From Brenneria alni (GTDB taxonomy: Bacteria; Pseudomonadota; Gammaproteobacteria; Enterobacterales; Enterobacteriaceae), in assembly GCF_003666245.1 (NCBI RefSeq), contig NZ_MJLZ01000007.1, positions 51,475 through 115,474 on the forward strand: a stretch of 64,000 bases of DNA, written 5' to 3'. Numbering within the stretch: position 1 is the first letter of the stretch; every line of letters starts with the position of its first letter. Below the pieces are notes generated by a model. That model worked only from the letters and a program-made list of their open reading frames with translations. It searched no databases and was not told the origin of the DNA. Made by a program: the position numbers and the translations under genes. This document shows, one piece after another, positions 10,631 to 19,676 of the stretch.

Positions 10631-11518
10631 ATGACATCATCCCGTCCCGTTTTTGGTCGTAGTTGGTTACCCTATGCGCTGGTTTTCCCCCAGCTACTGA
10701 TTACCGTCATTTTCTTTATCTGGCCTGCCGGTCAGACGCTGTGGTATTCGGTGCAAAATCTGGATCCATTCGGGATTTCCAGTGAATTCGTCGGTATGGA
10801 AAACTTCAGACAGTTGTTTAGTGACGGCTATTATCTGGCGTCTTTTTACACCACGCTGGTATTCAGTTTTCTGGTGGCCGGTTTCGGCCTGCTGATCTCG
10901 CTGTTTCTGGCCGCGCTGGTGGATTATGTTCTGCGATGCAGCCGCCTGTACCAAACGCTGATCATCCTGCCTTATGCGGTAGCGCCCGCTGTGGCTGCGG
11001 TACTGTGGATGTTTCTGTTTAATCCGGGGCTGGGGTTGATTACCCATTTTCTGAGTCAGTTTGGTTATTCATGGAATCACGCTCAAAACAGCGGACAAGC
11101 GATGTTTCTGGTGGTGCTGGCCTCAGTATGGAAACAGATTAGCTATAACTTCCTGTTTTTCCTGGCGGCGTTGCAATCAATTCCCCGCTCATTGATTGAA
11201 GCGGCGGCGATTGACGGCGCAGGCCCGGTACGCCGGTTCTTCAATCTGGCGCTGCCGCTGATCTCCCCGGTGAGCTTTTTCCTGCTGGTGGTCAATCTGG
11301 TGTACGCCTTCTTCGATACCTTCCCCATCATTGACGCCGCCACTGCCGGCGGCCCCGTGCAGTCCACCACCACATTGATCTACAAGATTTACCGTGAAGG
11401 TTTTTCCGGCCTGGATCTGTCCAGTTCTGCGGCCCAGTCCGTGGTGCTGATGCTGTTGGTTATCGGGTTGACGGTGATCCAGTTCCGCTTTGTCGAACGG
11501 AAGGTGAACTACCAATGA
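10631..11518 (+). CDS. ugpA: Glycerol-3-phosphate ABC transporter permease UgpA
   Basis: UgpA is a MalF-type inner-membrane channel subunit for glycerol-3-phosphate and glycerophosphodiesters. It has six hydrophobic segments and the EAA loop [20 protein letters not shown], which docks on the UgpC ATPase. The start at 10631 gives 295 residues, as in E. coli, with the matching N-terminus M-SSRPVF. An in-frame ATG at 10619 adds only four residues. The stop overlaps ugpE by 4 bp. Confidence 0.95.
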   Translation: MTSSRPVFGRSWLPYALVFPQLLITVIFFIWPAGQTLWYSVQNLDPFGISSEFVGMENFRQLFSDGYYLASFYTTLVFSFLVAGFGLLISLFLAALVDYVLRCSRLYQTLIILPYAVAPAVAAVLWMFLFNPGLGLITHFLSQFGYSWNHAQNSGQAMFLVVLASVWKQISYNFLFFLAALQSIPRSLIEAAAIDGAGPVRRFFNLALPLISPVSFFLLVVNLVYAFFDTFPIIDAATAGGPVQSTTTLIYKIYREGFSGLDLSSSAAQSVVLMLLVIGLTVIQFRFVERKVNYQ

Positions 11519-12360
11519 TTGAGAACCGCCGGGGATTGGACATCTTCAGCCACCTGATGCTGGCAGTCGGGATTGCTGCGGTACTGTTTCCGCTCTACGT
11601 CGCTATTGTTGCCGCAACACTGGATAACCAACAGGTTTTCCAGGCCCCTATGACGCTGATACCCGGTACGCACCTGTGGGAAAATCTGCATAACATTTGG
11701 CAGCACGGCACCGGTAACAGCACCACGCCTTTTGGTCTGATGCTGTTTAACAGTTTTGTGATGGCGCTGGCGATCACGCTGGGCAAGATTAGCGTGTCCA
11801 TCTTATCCGCCTACGCCATTGTCTATTTTCGTTTTCCGTTGCGCAGCCTGTTTTTCTGGATGATTTTTCTGACGCTGATGTTACCGGTAGAGGTACGTAT
11901 CTTTCCAACGGTAGAAGTGATCGCCAGGCTGAACATGATGGACAGTTACTCCGGGCTGACGCTGCCGTTAATGGCATCCGCCACGGCAACATTCCTATTC
12001 CGGCAGTTTTTTATGACGCTGCCGGATGAACTGCTGGAAGCGGCACGCATTGACGGCGCCAGCCCGATGCGTTTCTTTTTCGATATCGTTCTGCCGCTGT
12101 CGAAAACCAATCTGGCGGCGTTATTCGTCATCACCTTTATCTACGGCTGGAACCAGTACCTGTGGCCGTTGCTGATTATCTCGGATACGGATCTGGGAAC
12201 GGCGGTAGCCGGGATCAAAAGCATGATTGCTTCCGGCGATGGGGCGACACAGTGGAATCAGGTCATGGCGGCGATGCTGCTGACGATGTTGCCTCCCTTG
12301 TTAGTGGTGCTGTTGATGCAGCGCTGGTTCGTGCGCGGTTTGGTTGATAGTGAAAAATAA
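11515..12360 (+). CDS. ugpE: Glycerol-3-phosphate ABC transporter permease UgpE
   Basis: UgpE is the MalG-type partner permease of UgpA. It has 281 residues, identical in length to E. coli UgpE, with six transmembrane segments and the EAA loop [20 protein letters not shown]. The ATGA overlap with ugpA indicates translational coupling. A 61-bp gap with hairpins separates it from ugpC. Confidence 0.95.
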   Translation: MIENRRGLDIFSHLMLAVGIAAVLFPLYVAIVAATLDNQQVFQAPMTLIPGTHLWENLHNIWQHGTGNSTTPFGLMLFNSFVMALAITLGKISVSILSAYAIVYFRFPLRSLFFWMIFLTLMLPVEVRIFPTVEVIARLNMMDSYSGLTLPLMASATATFLFRQFFMTLPDELLEAARIDGASPMRFFFDIVLPLSKTNLAALFVITFIYGWNQYLWPLLIISDTDLGTAVAGIKSMIASGDGATQWNQVMAAMLLTMLPPLLVVLLMQRWFVRGLVDSEK

Positions 12361-12398
12361 TCCGCCCCTCATCCACAGAAATGCCGCTGCGCGGCGTT

Positions 12399-12421
12399 AA
12401 AAACACACGGGGTGTTTTTTT
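12399..12421 (+). promoter_or_regulatory. Hairpin with U7 tract abutting the ugpC start codon
   Basis: An 8-bp stem AAAAACAC/GTGTTTTT (12399-12406 and 12412-12419) runs into seven T residues that end at the base before the ugpC ATG. The GGGG that would serve as ribosome-binding site lies in the loop and 3' arm. A second small stem, GCCGC/GCGGC, sits just upstream at 12383-12395. The layout fits partial termination between ugpE and ugpC, or masking of the ugpC ribosome-binding site. Confidence 0.5.
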
Positions 12422-13495
12422 ATGGCATGTTTAAAACTTCAGGCCGTTACCAAGTCATACGACGGCAAAACTCAGATTATTCATCCCATCGATCTCGATG
12501 TTGCCAACGGCGAGTTTGTGGTGATGGTCGGGCCATCCGGCTGCGGTAAATCCACGCTGCTGAGAATGGTTGCCGGACTGGAACAAACCACCAGCGGCGA
12601 TATTTATATTGATAACCAGCGGGTGACTGATCTGGAACCCAAAGATCGCGGCATTGCGATGGTGTTCCAGAATTATGCGCTTTATCCCCATATGAGTGTT
12701 TATGACAACATGGCTTACGGGCTGAAAATCCGCAAGTTTGGTAAAGTGCATATCCGCCAGAGGGTGGAAGAAGCGGCACGAATTCTGGAACTGCTGCCAT
12801 TGTTACAGCGTAAACCAAGAGAGTTATCTGGCGGGCAACGCCAACGCGTGGCGATGGGGCGGGCTATTGTTCGTGAACCCGCCGTCTTTTTATTTGATGA
12901 GCCGCTGTCAAACCTGGATGCCAAGTTGCGGGTACAGATGAGATTGGAATTACAGCAGTTACATCAGCGCCTGAAGACCACCAGCCTCTACGTCACCCAC
13001 GATCAGATTGAAGCGATGACGCTGGCGCAGCGCGTGATCGTGATGAATAAAGGCGTTGCCGAGCAGATTGGCGCGCCATCGGACATTTATCGTCGTCCGG
13101 CATCACTGTTTGTCGCCAGTTTTATCGGGTCGCCCGCCATGAATCTTTGGTCAGGCAGGATCAGTGATGACGGCTGTCGGTTTGAGGTGAGCGGCGGTTT
13201 GGCCCTCCCCTTGCCTGCGGCAAAACCACAATGGCGCGGGCGTGAATTGACGTTGGGGGTCAGACCGGAGCATATTCAACTGGCAACACGCGAGACGGGC
13301 GGCGTTCCGTTGCAAGTATCAACGCTGGAACTGCTGGGTGCGGATAATCTGGCGCACGGGCAATGGGGCGGGCAGAATGTGATTACCCGCCTGTCCTACG
13401 AGCATTGTCCGGCGGTAGGTTCAACACTCTGGCTGCATCTGCCTGAGTCATCATGGCATTTGTTTGATTCGCAAAGCGGATTACGGATGGAATAA
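12422..13495 (+). CDS. ugpC: Glycerol-3-phosphate ABC transporter ATPase UgpC
   Basis: UgpC is the MalK-like ATPase of the Ugp importer. Walker [10 protein letters not shown] is at about residues 37-45, the signature [16 protein letters not shown] near 135-150, and Walker [16 protein letters not shown] near 155-170. An OB-fold regulatory tail follows from about residue 240. The 357 residues compare with 356 in E. coli. It ends by sharing one base with ugpQ (TAATG). Confidence 0.95.
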   Translation: MACLKLQAVTKSYDGKTQIIHPIDLDVANGEFVVMVGPSGCGKSTLLRMVAGLEQTTSGDIYIDNQRVTDLEPKDRGIAMVFQNYALYPHMSVYDNMAYGLKIRKFGKVHIRQRVEEAARILELLPLLQRKPRELSGGQRQRVAMGRAIVREPAVFLFDEPLSNLDAKLRVQMRLELQQLHQRLKTTSLYVTHDQIEAMTLAQRVIVMNKGVAEQIGAPSDIYRRPASLFVASFIGSPAMNLWSGRISDDGCRFEVSGGLALPLPAAKPQWRGRELTLGVRPEHIQLATRETGGVPLQVSTLELLGADNLAHGQWGGQNVITRLSYEHCPAVGSTLWLHLPESSWHLFDSQSGLRME

Positions 13496-14244
13496 TGGTT
13501 AATCCCTGGCCTTACCCGGCGATTGTCGCCCACCGCGGCGGCGGCTCACTGGCGCCGGAAAATACACTGGCCGCAATTGACGTGGGCGCCAACCTGGGTC
13601 ACAAGATGATTGAGTTTGATGCCAAGCTGTCGCAGGACGGTCAGATCTTTTTGCTGCATGACGACACGCTTGAGCGAACCAGCAACGGCTGTGGGGTTGC
13701 AGGCGATCTGCCGTGGGACAAGCTGGTCGGGCTGGATGCCGGAGGCTGGTACGGTAAAACGTTTGCCGGCGAGCGGCTACCGCTGCTATCGGAAGTGGCA
13801 AAACGCTGTGAGCAGCATGGCATGGCGGCCAATATTGAAATTAAGCCAACCACCGGCCACGATCGGCAAACCGGGCACCTTATCGCTCTTGCTGCGCGCC
13901 AGCTCTGGCAGGGTCACGCTATCGCGCCGCTGCTATCGTCATTCTCGGTTCAGGCATTGGAAGCGGCACAACAGGCCGTACCTGAACTACCACGCGGCCT
14001 GCTGCTGGATGAATGGGACGACGACTGGCAACCCCTGACGCAACGTTTGGGCTGTGTATCTATCCATCTTAACCACCAATTACTGACGGCGGAACGGGTG
14101 GCGTTATTGAAAGCCGCCGGGCTGCGGATACTGGTGTACACCGTAAACCGACCTGAGCGGGCGCAAACTTTGCTTGATTGGGGCGTTGACTGCATCTGCA
14201 CTGACCGGATAGATTTAATCGGGGCGTGTTTTGCTACCGGCTAA
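13495..14244 (+). CDS. ugpQ: Glycerophosphodiester phosphodiesterase UgpQ
   Basis: UgpQ is the cytosolic enzyme that hydrolyses glycerophosphodiesters brought in by UgpBAEC to glycerol-3-phosphate and an alcohol. It has the GDPD signature: [24 protein letters not shown] with HDDTLERT, and a later NIEIKP metal-binding stretch. It has 249 residues (E. coli 247) and no signal peptide. Its start overlaps the ugpC stop and it is the last gene of the operon. Confidence 0.95.
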   Translation: MVNPWPYPAIVAHRGGGSLAPENTLAAIDVGANLGHKMIEFDAKLSQDGQIFLLHDDTLERTSNGCGVAGDLPWDKLVGLDAGGWYGKTFAGERLPLLSEVAKRCEQHGMAANIEIKPTTGHDRQTGHLIALAARQLWQGHAIAPLLSSFSVQALEAAQQAVPELPRGLLLDEWDDDWQPLTQRLGCVSIHLNHQLLTAERVALLKAAGLRILVYTVNRPERAQTLLDWGVDCICTDRIDLIGACFATG

Positions 14245-14311
14245 AGCCTGCCTGTTTTTATACCCAATAGACTTTCCGTAATCAGTGCCGGTTCATTAAG
14301 GAAGTGGCGTG

Positions 14312-15268
14312 ATGCCCGCATTCATTGTTTCCCTCTGGCACCAGATTTTTCTGTCTTTACCGCTATTTGTTCTGATCGCACTGGGTTACGGTCTGATCCG
14401 TTATGGAAAGTGGCCGACAACCATTACCGATGGCATGAGCCGATTTGTCTTCTCGGTAGCAATGCCTGCCATGTTATTCCGTCTGATGTGTGATTTTTCC
14501 AAACGCCCCGTGGTCGATGCCAGACTACTGATTGCTTTTTTTGGCAGTTGTCTGATCGTTTTTATACTGGGCCGGATTGTGGCGCGCAAAATTTTTCATC
14601 TGGATGGCGTTTCCGGTTCTATTTTTGCGCTGAGTGGCATCTTTTCCAACAATGTCATGCTTGGTTTGCCGATTGCCACCCTGATGCTGGGTGAAGAGGC
14701 GGTACCCTCCGTCGCGCTGGTACTGGTGTTTAACGGCCTGATCCTCTGGACGCTGGTGACGGTATCGGTGGAGTGGGCGCGCAACGGGGCGCTTTCGCTG
14801 CGAGGCTTTACCAAAACCGCGCTGGGGGTACTGAAAAATCCACTGATTATCGGCATTCTTTCTGGCGCCGCATTCAGCCTGACCGGGTTGTCCCTGCCGT
14901 CTTATGTCGATCAGCCGTTGGGGATGCTGGGGCAGATTGCAGTGCCGTTATCGCTGATTGCCTTAGGGATGGGGCTGGCGGAATACCAGGTTCGCGATGG
15001 CTGGCAGATAAGCGCCGTCATTTGCACTATCAAGCTGTTGGTACAGCCGTTGGTAATCTGGGGCCTGGCAGTGGCGCTCGGTCTGCCTGAAATGGAAAGC
15101 CGGGTGGTGGTACTGCTGGGTTCGATGGCGGTAGGCGTCAACGTTTATCTGATGTCGCGCCAGTTCAATGTACTGGGTGGCCCGGTGGCGTCCAGCCTGC
15201 TGATGTCAACGGCGCTGGCCGCCTTGACTACCCCGCTGCTTCTGACCTTGATGGGCGTACGTCTTTAA
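14312..15268 (+). CDS. AEC-family (auxin efflux carrier-like) permease
   Basis: This is a ten-segment membrane transporter of the AEC superfamily, with about 318 residues, a hydrophobic profile throughout, and a central charged loop that separates two five-helix halves. Bacterial members carry organic anions such as malonate or malate; the substrate here cannot be inferred. AAGGAAG lies seven bases before ATG 14312; a GTG three bases earlier is less likely. It has its own start 67 bp after ugpQ and may be co-transcribed with it, but it is not part of the E. coli ugp operon. Confidence 0.85.
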   Translation: MPAFIVSLWHQIFLSLPLFVLIALGYGLIRYGKWPTTITDGMSRFVFSVAMPAMLFRLMCDFSKRPVVDARLLIAFFGSCLIVFILGRIVARKIFHLDGVSGSIFALSGIFSNNVMLGLPIATLMLGEEAVPSVALVLVFNGLILWTLVTVSVEWARNGALSLRGFTKTALGVLKNPLIIGILSGAAFSLTGLSLPSYVDQPLGMLGQIAVPLSLIALGMGLAEYQVRDGWQISAVICTIKLLVQPLVIWGLAVALGLPEMESRVVVLLGSMAVGVNVYLMSRQFNVLGGPVASSLLMSTALAALTTPLLLTLMGVRL

Positions 15269-15279
15269 GCGTTACTCAA

Positions 15280-15579
15280 TTAAGGCGTTTGCCGGGGTTG
15301 AACTGGCAGCATCCTTTGCGGGGTGCTGCGCTGCCGCTCCTGCTCTAATTGCTGTTGTCGTTGCTGCTGCAACTGCGTATTACGTTGCTGTAGCTGTTGG
15401 TTCAACTGCTGTTTCTGCCCCTGCTGGTTCTGTTGCATACGTTGCTGTAGCTGTTTCTGGCTGTTGATGCCATTTTCATACTGCTGCTGCGCCGATGGCG
15501 TCTGCGGGTTGGCAGACCAGCCTGCCAGCGGCAAAAAAAGCAGAGCGGCCAGCGGCATGGATATCAGTCTGGTTTTCAT
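15280..15579 (-). CDS. yhhA: Gln-rich exported protein YhhA (DUF2756)
   Basis: This is a small 99-residue protein with a Sec signal peptide (hydrophobic LPLAALLFLPLAGWSA) followed by a strongly Gln/Arg-rich low-complexity mature region likely to form a coiled coil. It matches the YhhA/DUF2756 family, which in E. coli lies beside ugpQ, as here. The function is unknown. ATG 15579 is chosen because GAGGT is four bases upstream; ATG 15582 and GTG 15585 overlap that site. It converges with the AEC permease gene, 11 bp away. Confidence 0.8.
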   Translation of the reverse strand: MKTRLISMPLAALLFLPLAGWSANPQTPSAQQQYENGINSQKQLQQRMQQNQQGQKQQLNQQLQQRNTQLQQQRQQQLEQERQRSTPQRMLPVQPRQTP

Positions 15580-15776
15580 CATCACCTCATGTGAGCGATC
15601 CCCGCCTGCGCGGGAATGGCGGATAACGGGATTGCTTGTCAGTCTTTCAAGTGTAATCGCGATCGGTGCAAACGTCGCAGTGAGTTGTCCGAATTCTGAT
15701 ATATGCAGACAGTGGGGCTGCCCGATGGAATGTTATATACTGCGGCGGAATTTTTCCTGGCGATTGAAGTTACCCT

Positions 15777-16241
15777 ATGTTTCATATTGCACTCTATGAG
15801 CCACAAATAGCCCCGAACACCGGCAATATTATCCGTTTGGCCGCCAACAACGGCAGCACCCTTCACCTGATTGAACCGCTGGGCTTTGATTTTGAAGAGA
15901 AGAAGCTGCGCCGGGCCGGGCTGGATTACCATGATTTAGCCAACGTCAGCCGCCATAAAAACTATCAGGACTTTCTGGCGGCAGTCGCCGGGCAGCGCAT
16001 TTTTGCCTGTACCACCAAAGGCAGCCGCCCCTACGATCAACCGGATTATCAACCCGGGGATGTACTGCTGTTTGGATCGGAAACCGCAGGCCTGCCTGAT
16101 GATATCCGCAATGGCTTTTTGGCGGATTTTCGCATCCGCATCCCCATGCAGCCACAGAGCCGTAGCCTTAACCTGTCTAATGCGGTTGCCATCATCAGTT
16201 ATGAAGCCTGGCGACAGAATAGCTTTGGCGGTCGCCGTTAA
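15777..16241 (+). CDS. trmL: tRNA (cytidine/uridine-34 2'-O)-methyltransferase TrmL
   Basis: TrmL is a SPOUT-class methyltransferase that 2'-O-methylates the wobble base of tRNA-Leu isoacceptors using S-adenosylmethionine. The 154 residues (E. coli 157) contain the NTGNIIR N-terminal motif, FGSETAGLP and [11 protein letters not shown], which forms the trefoil-knot cofactor site. It converges with cpxA, 14 bp downstream. Family assignment is firm. Confidence 0.95.
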   Translation: MFHIALYEPQIAPNTGNIIRLAANNGSTLHLIEPLGFDFEEKKLRRAGLDYHDLANVSRHKNYQDFLAAVAGQRIFACTTKGSRPYDQPDYQPGDVLLFGSETAGLPDDIRNGFLADFRIRIPMQPQSRSLNLSNAVAIISYEAWRQNSFGGRR

Positions 16242-16255
16242 CAGGTCTGATCCAT

Positions 16256-17626
16256 TTATCTCTGATGTAATGGCAGCCAGATAATCAACCGTAAACCGCC
16301 CAGCGGGCTATCTTCCGCTTTCACCCAACCTTTATGCTGCGTGATCGCCGTTTCTACAATCGCCAGCCCAAGCCCTGTACCACCCGACTCCCGATCACGG
16401 GCTTCATCCGTCCGGTAAAATGGCCGGAAAATTTGTTCCCGATCTTCCGGGCTGACGCCGGGGCCGTCGTCATCCACTTTAATGGTGATACCCTGATTAT
16501 CGACGGAGAACGCCACAGCAATATGATGGTGAGAATAACGCAGTGCGTTGCGAACGATGTTTTCCAACGCGCTGTCGAGCGCGGAAGGGTTACCATACAG
16601 CGTCCACGGGCCGGGGGGATAAGTCACTTCCAGCGTTTTACCCATTTGCTCCGCTTCAAAACTGGCGTCATCCAAGACATCGCCCCACAGTTCATCGGCC
16701 CGGAGAAATTCGCGGGTAAGTTCGTTCTTATGCTGGTTACGCGACAACACCAGCAGATCATTAATCATGCTATCCATCCGCTGTGTTTCGGTTTCAATGC
16801 GATTGAGTTCATGGCCTTCTCCCTGACGCCTGCGCAGTAATGCGGTAGCCAGTTGCAAGCGGGTGAGAGGGGTACGCAGTTCGTGCGAAATATCTGACAG
16901 CAAGCGGTGCTGTGCGGTGACCATCCGCTCCAGCGCACTGACCATCTGGTTAAAACTGACCCCCGTTGCCAGAAATTCCTGCGGCCCGGCCTCCAGCTCA
17001 GGATGTTGGCGCAAGTTGCCCCGTGCGACTTCATCCGCCGCATTTTTCAGTTTACGGGCCGGTTTGGCCAGGCTCCAGGCAAGCCATAACAATAAAGGCG
17101 AGCTGATCAGCATGGTGAAAATCAACAGTAACAACGGCTTATCAAACAACAGGTTAATAAAGTCTGACTGCGGGCTGCTTGCCGGGCGAATCAGGTAAAG
17201 CTGATAGTTATCTTCACCATCCCGAATAGAGAATGGCCCCAGCAATTCAACACGGCCATATTTTTTCTTTTGCGGGTGGTCGGCATTATCGGACAGGCCG
17301 ATAAAATTACGCACAATTTGTGTTTCGCTTTTCTGCGCGCCCAGTACTCTTCCTTCACTGGTCACCAACAAAAGGCGTTGTCCCGGCGGGGCCCATTTTT
17401 CAATGACCCAGAATAACCTCACCCACCAGCGTAAATCGTTGGCGGGGGTATTAGCCAGATCGGCCTGAATATGTTGCTCCAGCATAATCCCTTGCCGCTG
17501 CTCACTTTCCAGCAACGCCGTTAGCTGGCGTGAATCAAGCTTGGGCACCATCAGTACCAGCATGAGCACCAGCGCCAGCGTCAGCCAGAAAATAGCGAAA
17601 ATACGTGCGGTCAGGCTATTAATCAT
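16256..17626 (-). CDS. cpxA: Envelope-stress sensor histidine kinase CpxA
   Basis: CpxA is an inner-membrane kinase/phosphatase for CpxR that responds to misfolded envelope proteins and surface contact. TM1 is at about residues 8-28, the periplasmic sensor extends to about 160, TM2 is about 164-185, then HAMP. The phosphorylated histidine H248 lies in SDISHELRTP, and the N, G1 and G2 ATP-site boxes include DDDGPGV and GGTGLGLAIV. The 456 residues and H248 match E. coli numbering. Its start overlaps the cpxR stop by 4 bp. Confidence 0.97.
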   Translation of the reverse strand: MINSLTARIFAIFWLTLALVLMLVLMVPKLDSRQLTALLESEQRQGIMLEQHIQADLANTPANDLRWWVRLFWVIEKWAPPGQRLLLVTSEGRVLGAQKSETQIVRNFIGLSDNADHPQKKKYGRVELLGPFSIRDGEDNYQLYLIRPASSPQSDFINLLFDKPLLLLIFTMLISSPLLLWLAWSLAKPARKLKNAADEVARGNLRQHPELEAGPQEFLATGVSFNQMVSALERMVTAQHRLLSDISHELRTPLTRLQLATALLRRRQGEGHELNRIETETQRMDSMINDLLVLSRNQHKNELTREFLRADELWGDVLDDASFEAEQMGKTLEVTYPPGPWTLYGNPSALDSALENIVRNALRYSHHHIAVAFSVDNQGITIKVDDDGPGVSPEDREQIFRPFYRTDEARDRESGGTGLGLAIVETAITQHKGWVKAEDSPLGGLRLIIWLPLHQR

Positions 17627-18321
17627 GCAACGGACACCATCAGATAACCTCGCCCGCGCAACGTTTTAAACCACGGCAAGCCATCTTTTCGTTCTGGTAA
17701 TTTGCGACGCAGATTAGAGATATGCATATCAATGGCGCGGTCAAAGGGCGTAAGCCTTTTTCCCAGCACTTCCTGACTCAAATGCTCACGCGAAACAACC
17801 TGGCCCAATCGCTGCGCCAACAAATACAAGAGCGTGAACTCGGTTCCGGTCAAATCCAACACAGTTTCATCAAAGCTGGCTTCCTGACGGCCAGGATTGA
17901 GCCGCAGACCGTCAACTTCCAGCGTGGGTGCGCTGGTTTCGCCGGACTGTTGCTGATCCGTCCAGTTAGAGCGCCGCAAAATGGCGCGGATTCGAGCCAC
18001 CAGTTCGCGGTCGTTAAAGGGCTTCGGCAGATAGTCATCCGCGCCTAACTCCAGGCCGAGTACCCGATCAAGCTCGCTGCCGCGGGCAGTTAACATGATT
18101 ACCGGCGTCTGGTGCTGCTGGCGCAGTTCTTTTAATGTATCGATACCGTTTTTCTTCGGCATCATGACATCCAGCAACAACAGGTCAACCGTGTTATCCA
18201 ATATGTTTAACGCCTGTTCGCCGTCGTAAGCGACAACGACGTTAAAACCTTCCATTTCGAGCAATTCTTTCAATAAAGACGTTAGCTCTCTATCGTCATC
18301 AACCAGCAGGATTTTGTTCAT
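17623..18321 (-). CDS. cpxR: Envelope-stress response regulator CpxR
   Basis: CpxR is an OmpR/PhoB-family regulator phosphorylated by CpxA. The receiver domain (about residues 1-120) has the acidic DDD at 8-10 and the phospho-acceptor D51 in LLLLDVMMPK, as in E. coli. The C-terminal winged helix starts at about 130. It has 232 residues. GGAGG precedes the ATG. It diverges from cpxP, with a CpxR box in the shared control region, so autoregulation is expected. Confidence 0.97.
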   Translation of the reverse strand: MNKILLVDDDRELTSLLKELLEMEGFNVVVAYDGEQALNILDNTVDLLLLDVMMPKKNGIDTLKELRQQHQTPVIMLTARGSELDRVLGLELGADDYLPKPFNDRELVARIRAILRRSNWTDQQQSGETSAPTLEVDGLRLNPGRQEASFDETVLDLTGTEFTLLYLLAQRLGQVVSREHLSQEVLGKRLTPFDRAIDMHISNLRRKLPERKDGLPWFKTLRGRGYLMVSVA

Positions 18322-18375
18322 ATTTTATCTACCTCCAGGGGCAAAATACGTCATAGATTAACGCTATTCCATGAC

Positions 18376-18390
18376 TTTACGTAGTTTTAC
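18376..18390 (-). promoter_or_regulatory. CpxR box between cpxR and cpxP
   Basis: The minus strand reads GTAAA-ACTAC-GTAAA, a perfect match to the CpxR consensus GTAAA-N5-GTAAA. It lies 54 bp from cpxR and 84 bp from cpxP, where it can control both divergent transcripts. Confidence 0.9.
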
Positions 18391-18474
18391 ATCCTCTGAC
18401 GCATGTTTGCAGCAAGACGATTAGACTGGTGCTCATTGATTCACAGAACAGCATGCCAAACCGGGGAGTTATTG

Positions 18475-18957
18475 ATGCAACACGCCGCAACGTTATCTCT
18501 TGCTTCACTGCTGATGCTGAGTTCTTTCACCGCATTTGCAGCGGGTACTGAAGGGGCGTCTGTGAGTGGCTGGCATCATGATGACTCTGTCATGAAAAAA
18601 ATTCCTGGTCAGCAAGGGATGTTTGATGGTGTGAAATTAACCGGGCAGCAACGGCAACAAATGCGCGATTTAATGCATCAGGGCCGTCAGGACGCTCCAG
18701 CGTTTAATACTGAAGATATTGAAGCCATGCATAAGCTGGTTATCGCCGACAGATTTGATGAAGCAGCGGTTCGCACTCAGATAACCAAGATGATGCAAGT
18801 GCAGATTGAGCGTCAGGTTCTAATGACCCGCGTGCGCAACCAGATGTATAACCTGCTGACAACCGAACAGAAGACTATTTTAGACCAGAAACACCAACAA
18901 CGTATGAAAGAGATGCAGCAGCAGATCTCAATGTTTAACCAGATGCCCGCGCCATAA
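18475..18957 (+). CDS. cpxP: Periplasmic Cpx inhibitor/chaperone CpxP
   Basis: CpxP is a periplasmic, LTxxQ-motif, helical hairpin protein that damps CpxA signalling and is degraded with misfolded proteins. ATG 18475 follows GGGGAG and begins a Sec signal peptide (MQHAATLSLASLLMLSS, cleavage after FAA). The two motifs LTGQQ and LTTEQ are visible. Its 160 residues compare with 166 in E. coli. An in-frame ATG 72 bp upstream is rejected because it would bury the signal peptide. The mRNA 3' end is the source of CpxQ. Confidence 0.95.
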   Translation: MQHAATLSLASLLMLSSFTAFAAGTEGASVSGWHHDDSVMKKIPGQQGMFDGVKLTGQQRQQMRDLMHQGRQDAPAFNTEDIEAMHKLVIADRFDEAAVRTQITKMMQVQIERQVLMTRVRNQMYNLLTTEQKTILDQKHQQRMKEMQQQISMFNQMPAP

Positions 18958-19026
18958 CCGGGCATAACCGAGCAACCCTGAGTAGGGTGTGTAGTTCGAG
19001 TAATTACCTGTAGCAGATATACCCTG

Positions 19027-19086
19027 TTTTCCTTGCCATAGACACCATCCCTGTCTTTTGCCCTCCATGATGGAGGGCTTTTTTTT
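19027..19086 (+). ncRNA. cpxQ: CpxQ small RNA from the cpxP 3' UTR
   Basis: The 60 nt ending in the cpxP terminator contain TTTTCCTTGCCATAGACACC and ATCCCTGTCTT. This matches, from memory, the conserved seed half of Salmonella/E. coli CpxQ, an Hfq-dependent sRNA released from cpxP mRNA by RNase E that represses envelope and inner-membrane protein mRNAs. The terminator stem differs from E. coli (GCCCTCCA in place of a CCCCCAC-type arm), as expected when only the seed is constrained. The 5' end is set by analogy. Confidence 0.85.
19060..19086 (+). terminator. Rho-independent terminator of cpxP/CpxQ
   Basis: An 8-bp perfect stem GCCCTCCA/TGGAGGGC with a 3-nt loop is followed by eight T residues. 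It forms the 3' end of both cpxP mRNA and CpxQ. Confidence 0.93.
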
Positions 19087-19200
19087 GGCATTTTCCGGGG
19101 AAAGCGTTTTAAAACAACCACCTATTAAGCAACTACAAGCAACTGTAAACGGTTAGAACGTGGTCAAAAACCGGTCATTTTTGGCAAGTGTGGACAACAT

Positions 19201-19332
19201 GTGGACGATCTTAAACGGCTATCTGACGATGAGCATCTGCTAAAGGCTGCGTTATTCCTGTACCGGGCAATGTCGTCAGCGGAACGGCTGGCGGTGATGA
19301 GCGAGCTAAATAAAATAGATAGCACACTTTGA
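19201..19332 (+). CDS. Possible 43-residue ORF, unrecognised
   Basis: A GTG-initiated frame gives a 43-residue, helix-prone charged peptide (VDDLKRLSDDEHLLKAAL, then SSAERLAVMSELNK). The open frame extends upstream to 19129 without an ATG, so it may be the 3' remnant of a longer accessory gene cut off when this patch was inserted beside cpxP. There is no clear ribosome-binding site. I do not recognise the family. The remaining bases 19087-19200 hold nothing I can identify. Confidence 0.25.
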   Translation: MDDLKRLSDDEHLLKAALFLYRAMSSAERLAVMSELNKIDSTL

Positions 19333-19352
19333 CTTCACAACTTGACTTCACA
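19329..19352 (+). promoter_or_regulatory. Direct repeat/promoter region of hicAB
   Basis: The 11-mer TTGACTTCACA occurs twice, at 19329-19339 and 19342-19352. The first copy supplies a -35-like TTGACT with a CATAAA -10 about 16 bp downstream. Repeats over a toxin-antitoxin promoter are a common autoregulatory operator layout, so this is a candidate HicB-binding site. Confidence 0.35.
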
Positions 19353-19367
19353 TAAAGAATATCCATA

Positions 19368-19676
19368 ATGACTCCAAAAGGTGACTTCATAGAACAGGCA
19401 ATGCAGGAAAAAATAGCCAGTCTGAGAAAAAAACAGCGGGAAACGCTGAATCAGGTTTTCAAAACGCCGGTACTCTCTGGTGTTAAATAGTCGAATATTG
19501 AGTCACTTATCATTGCGTTAGGTGGTGAGATTAAGGAAGGAAGCGGCTCAAGAGTACGATTTTTACTGAACGGGAGCATTGCCCGATTCCATCGTCCTCA
19601 TCCGTCACCGGACACTGATAAAGGCGCGTTGGTAAGCCTGCGTGAATGGTTGGAAAATATAGGGGTAAAACCATGA
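19368..19676 (+). pseudogene. hicA: hicA-like toxin gene interrupted by an in-frame amber codon
   Basis: A single reading frame of 102 codons runs from ATG 19368 to TGA 19674-19676, interrupted only by TAG at 19488-19490 (codon 41). Downstream it reads ALGGEIKEGSGSRVRF and FHRPHPSPDTDKGALVSLRE, the typical HicA RNase core with its histidine. Homologues usually have tryptophan (VKW) at the stop position, so a single TGG-to-TAG change explains the break. The last bases overlap the hicB ATG (ATGA). The toxin is probably inactive unless the amber codon is read through or translation restarts. HicA family assignment is from motif recognition. Confidence 0.8.

Noticed and set aside
15323..15799. 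158-codon Cys-rich plus-strand ORF over yhhA
   Set aside because: Its Cys runs are the antisense reading of the Gln codon repeats in yhhA.
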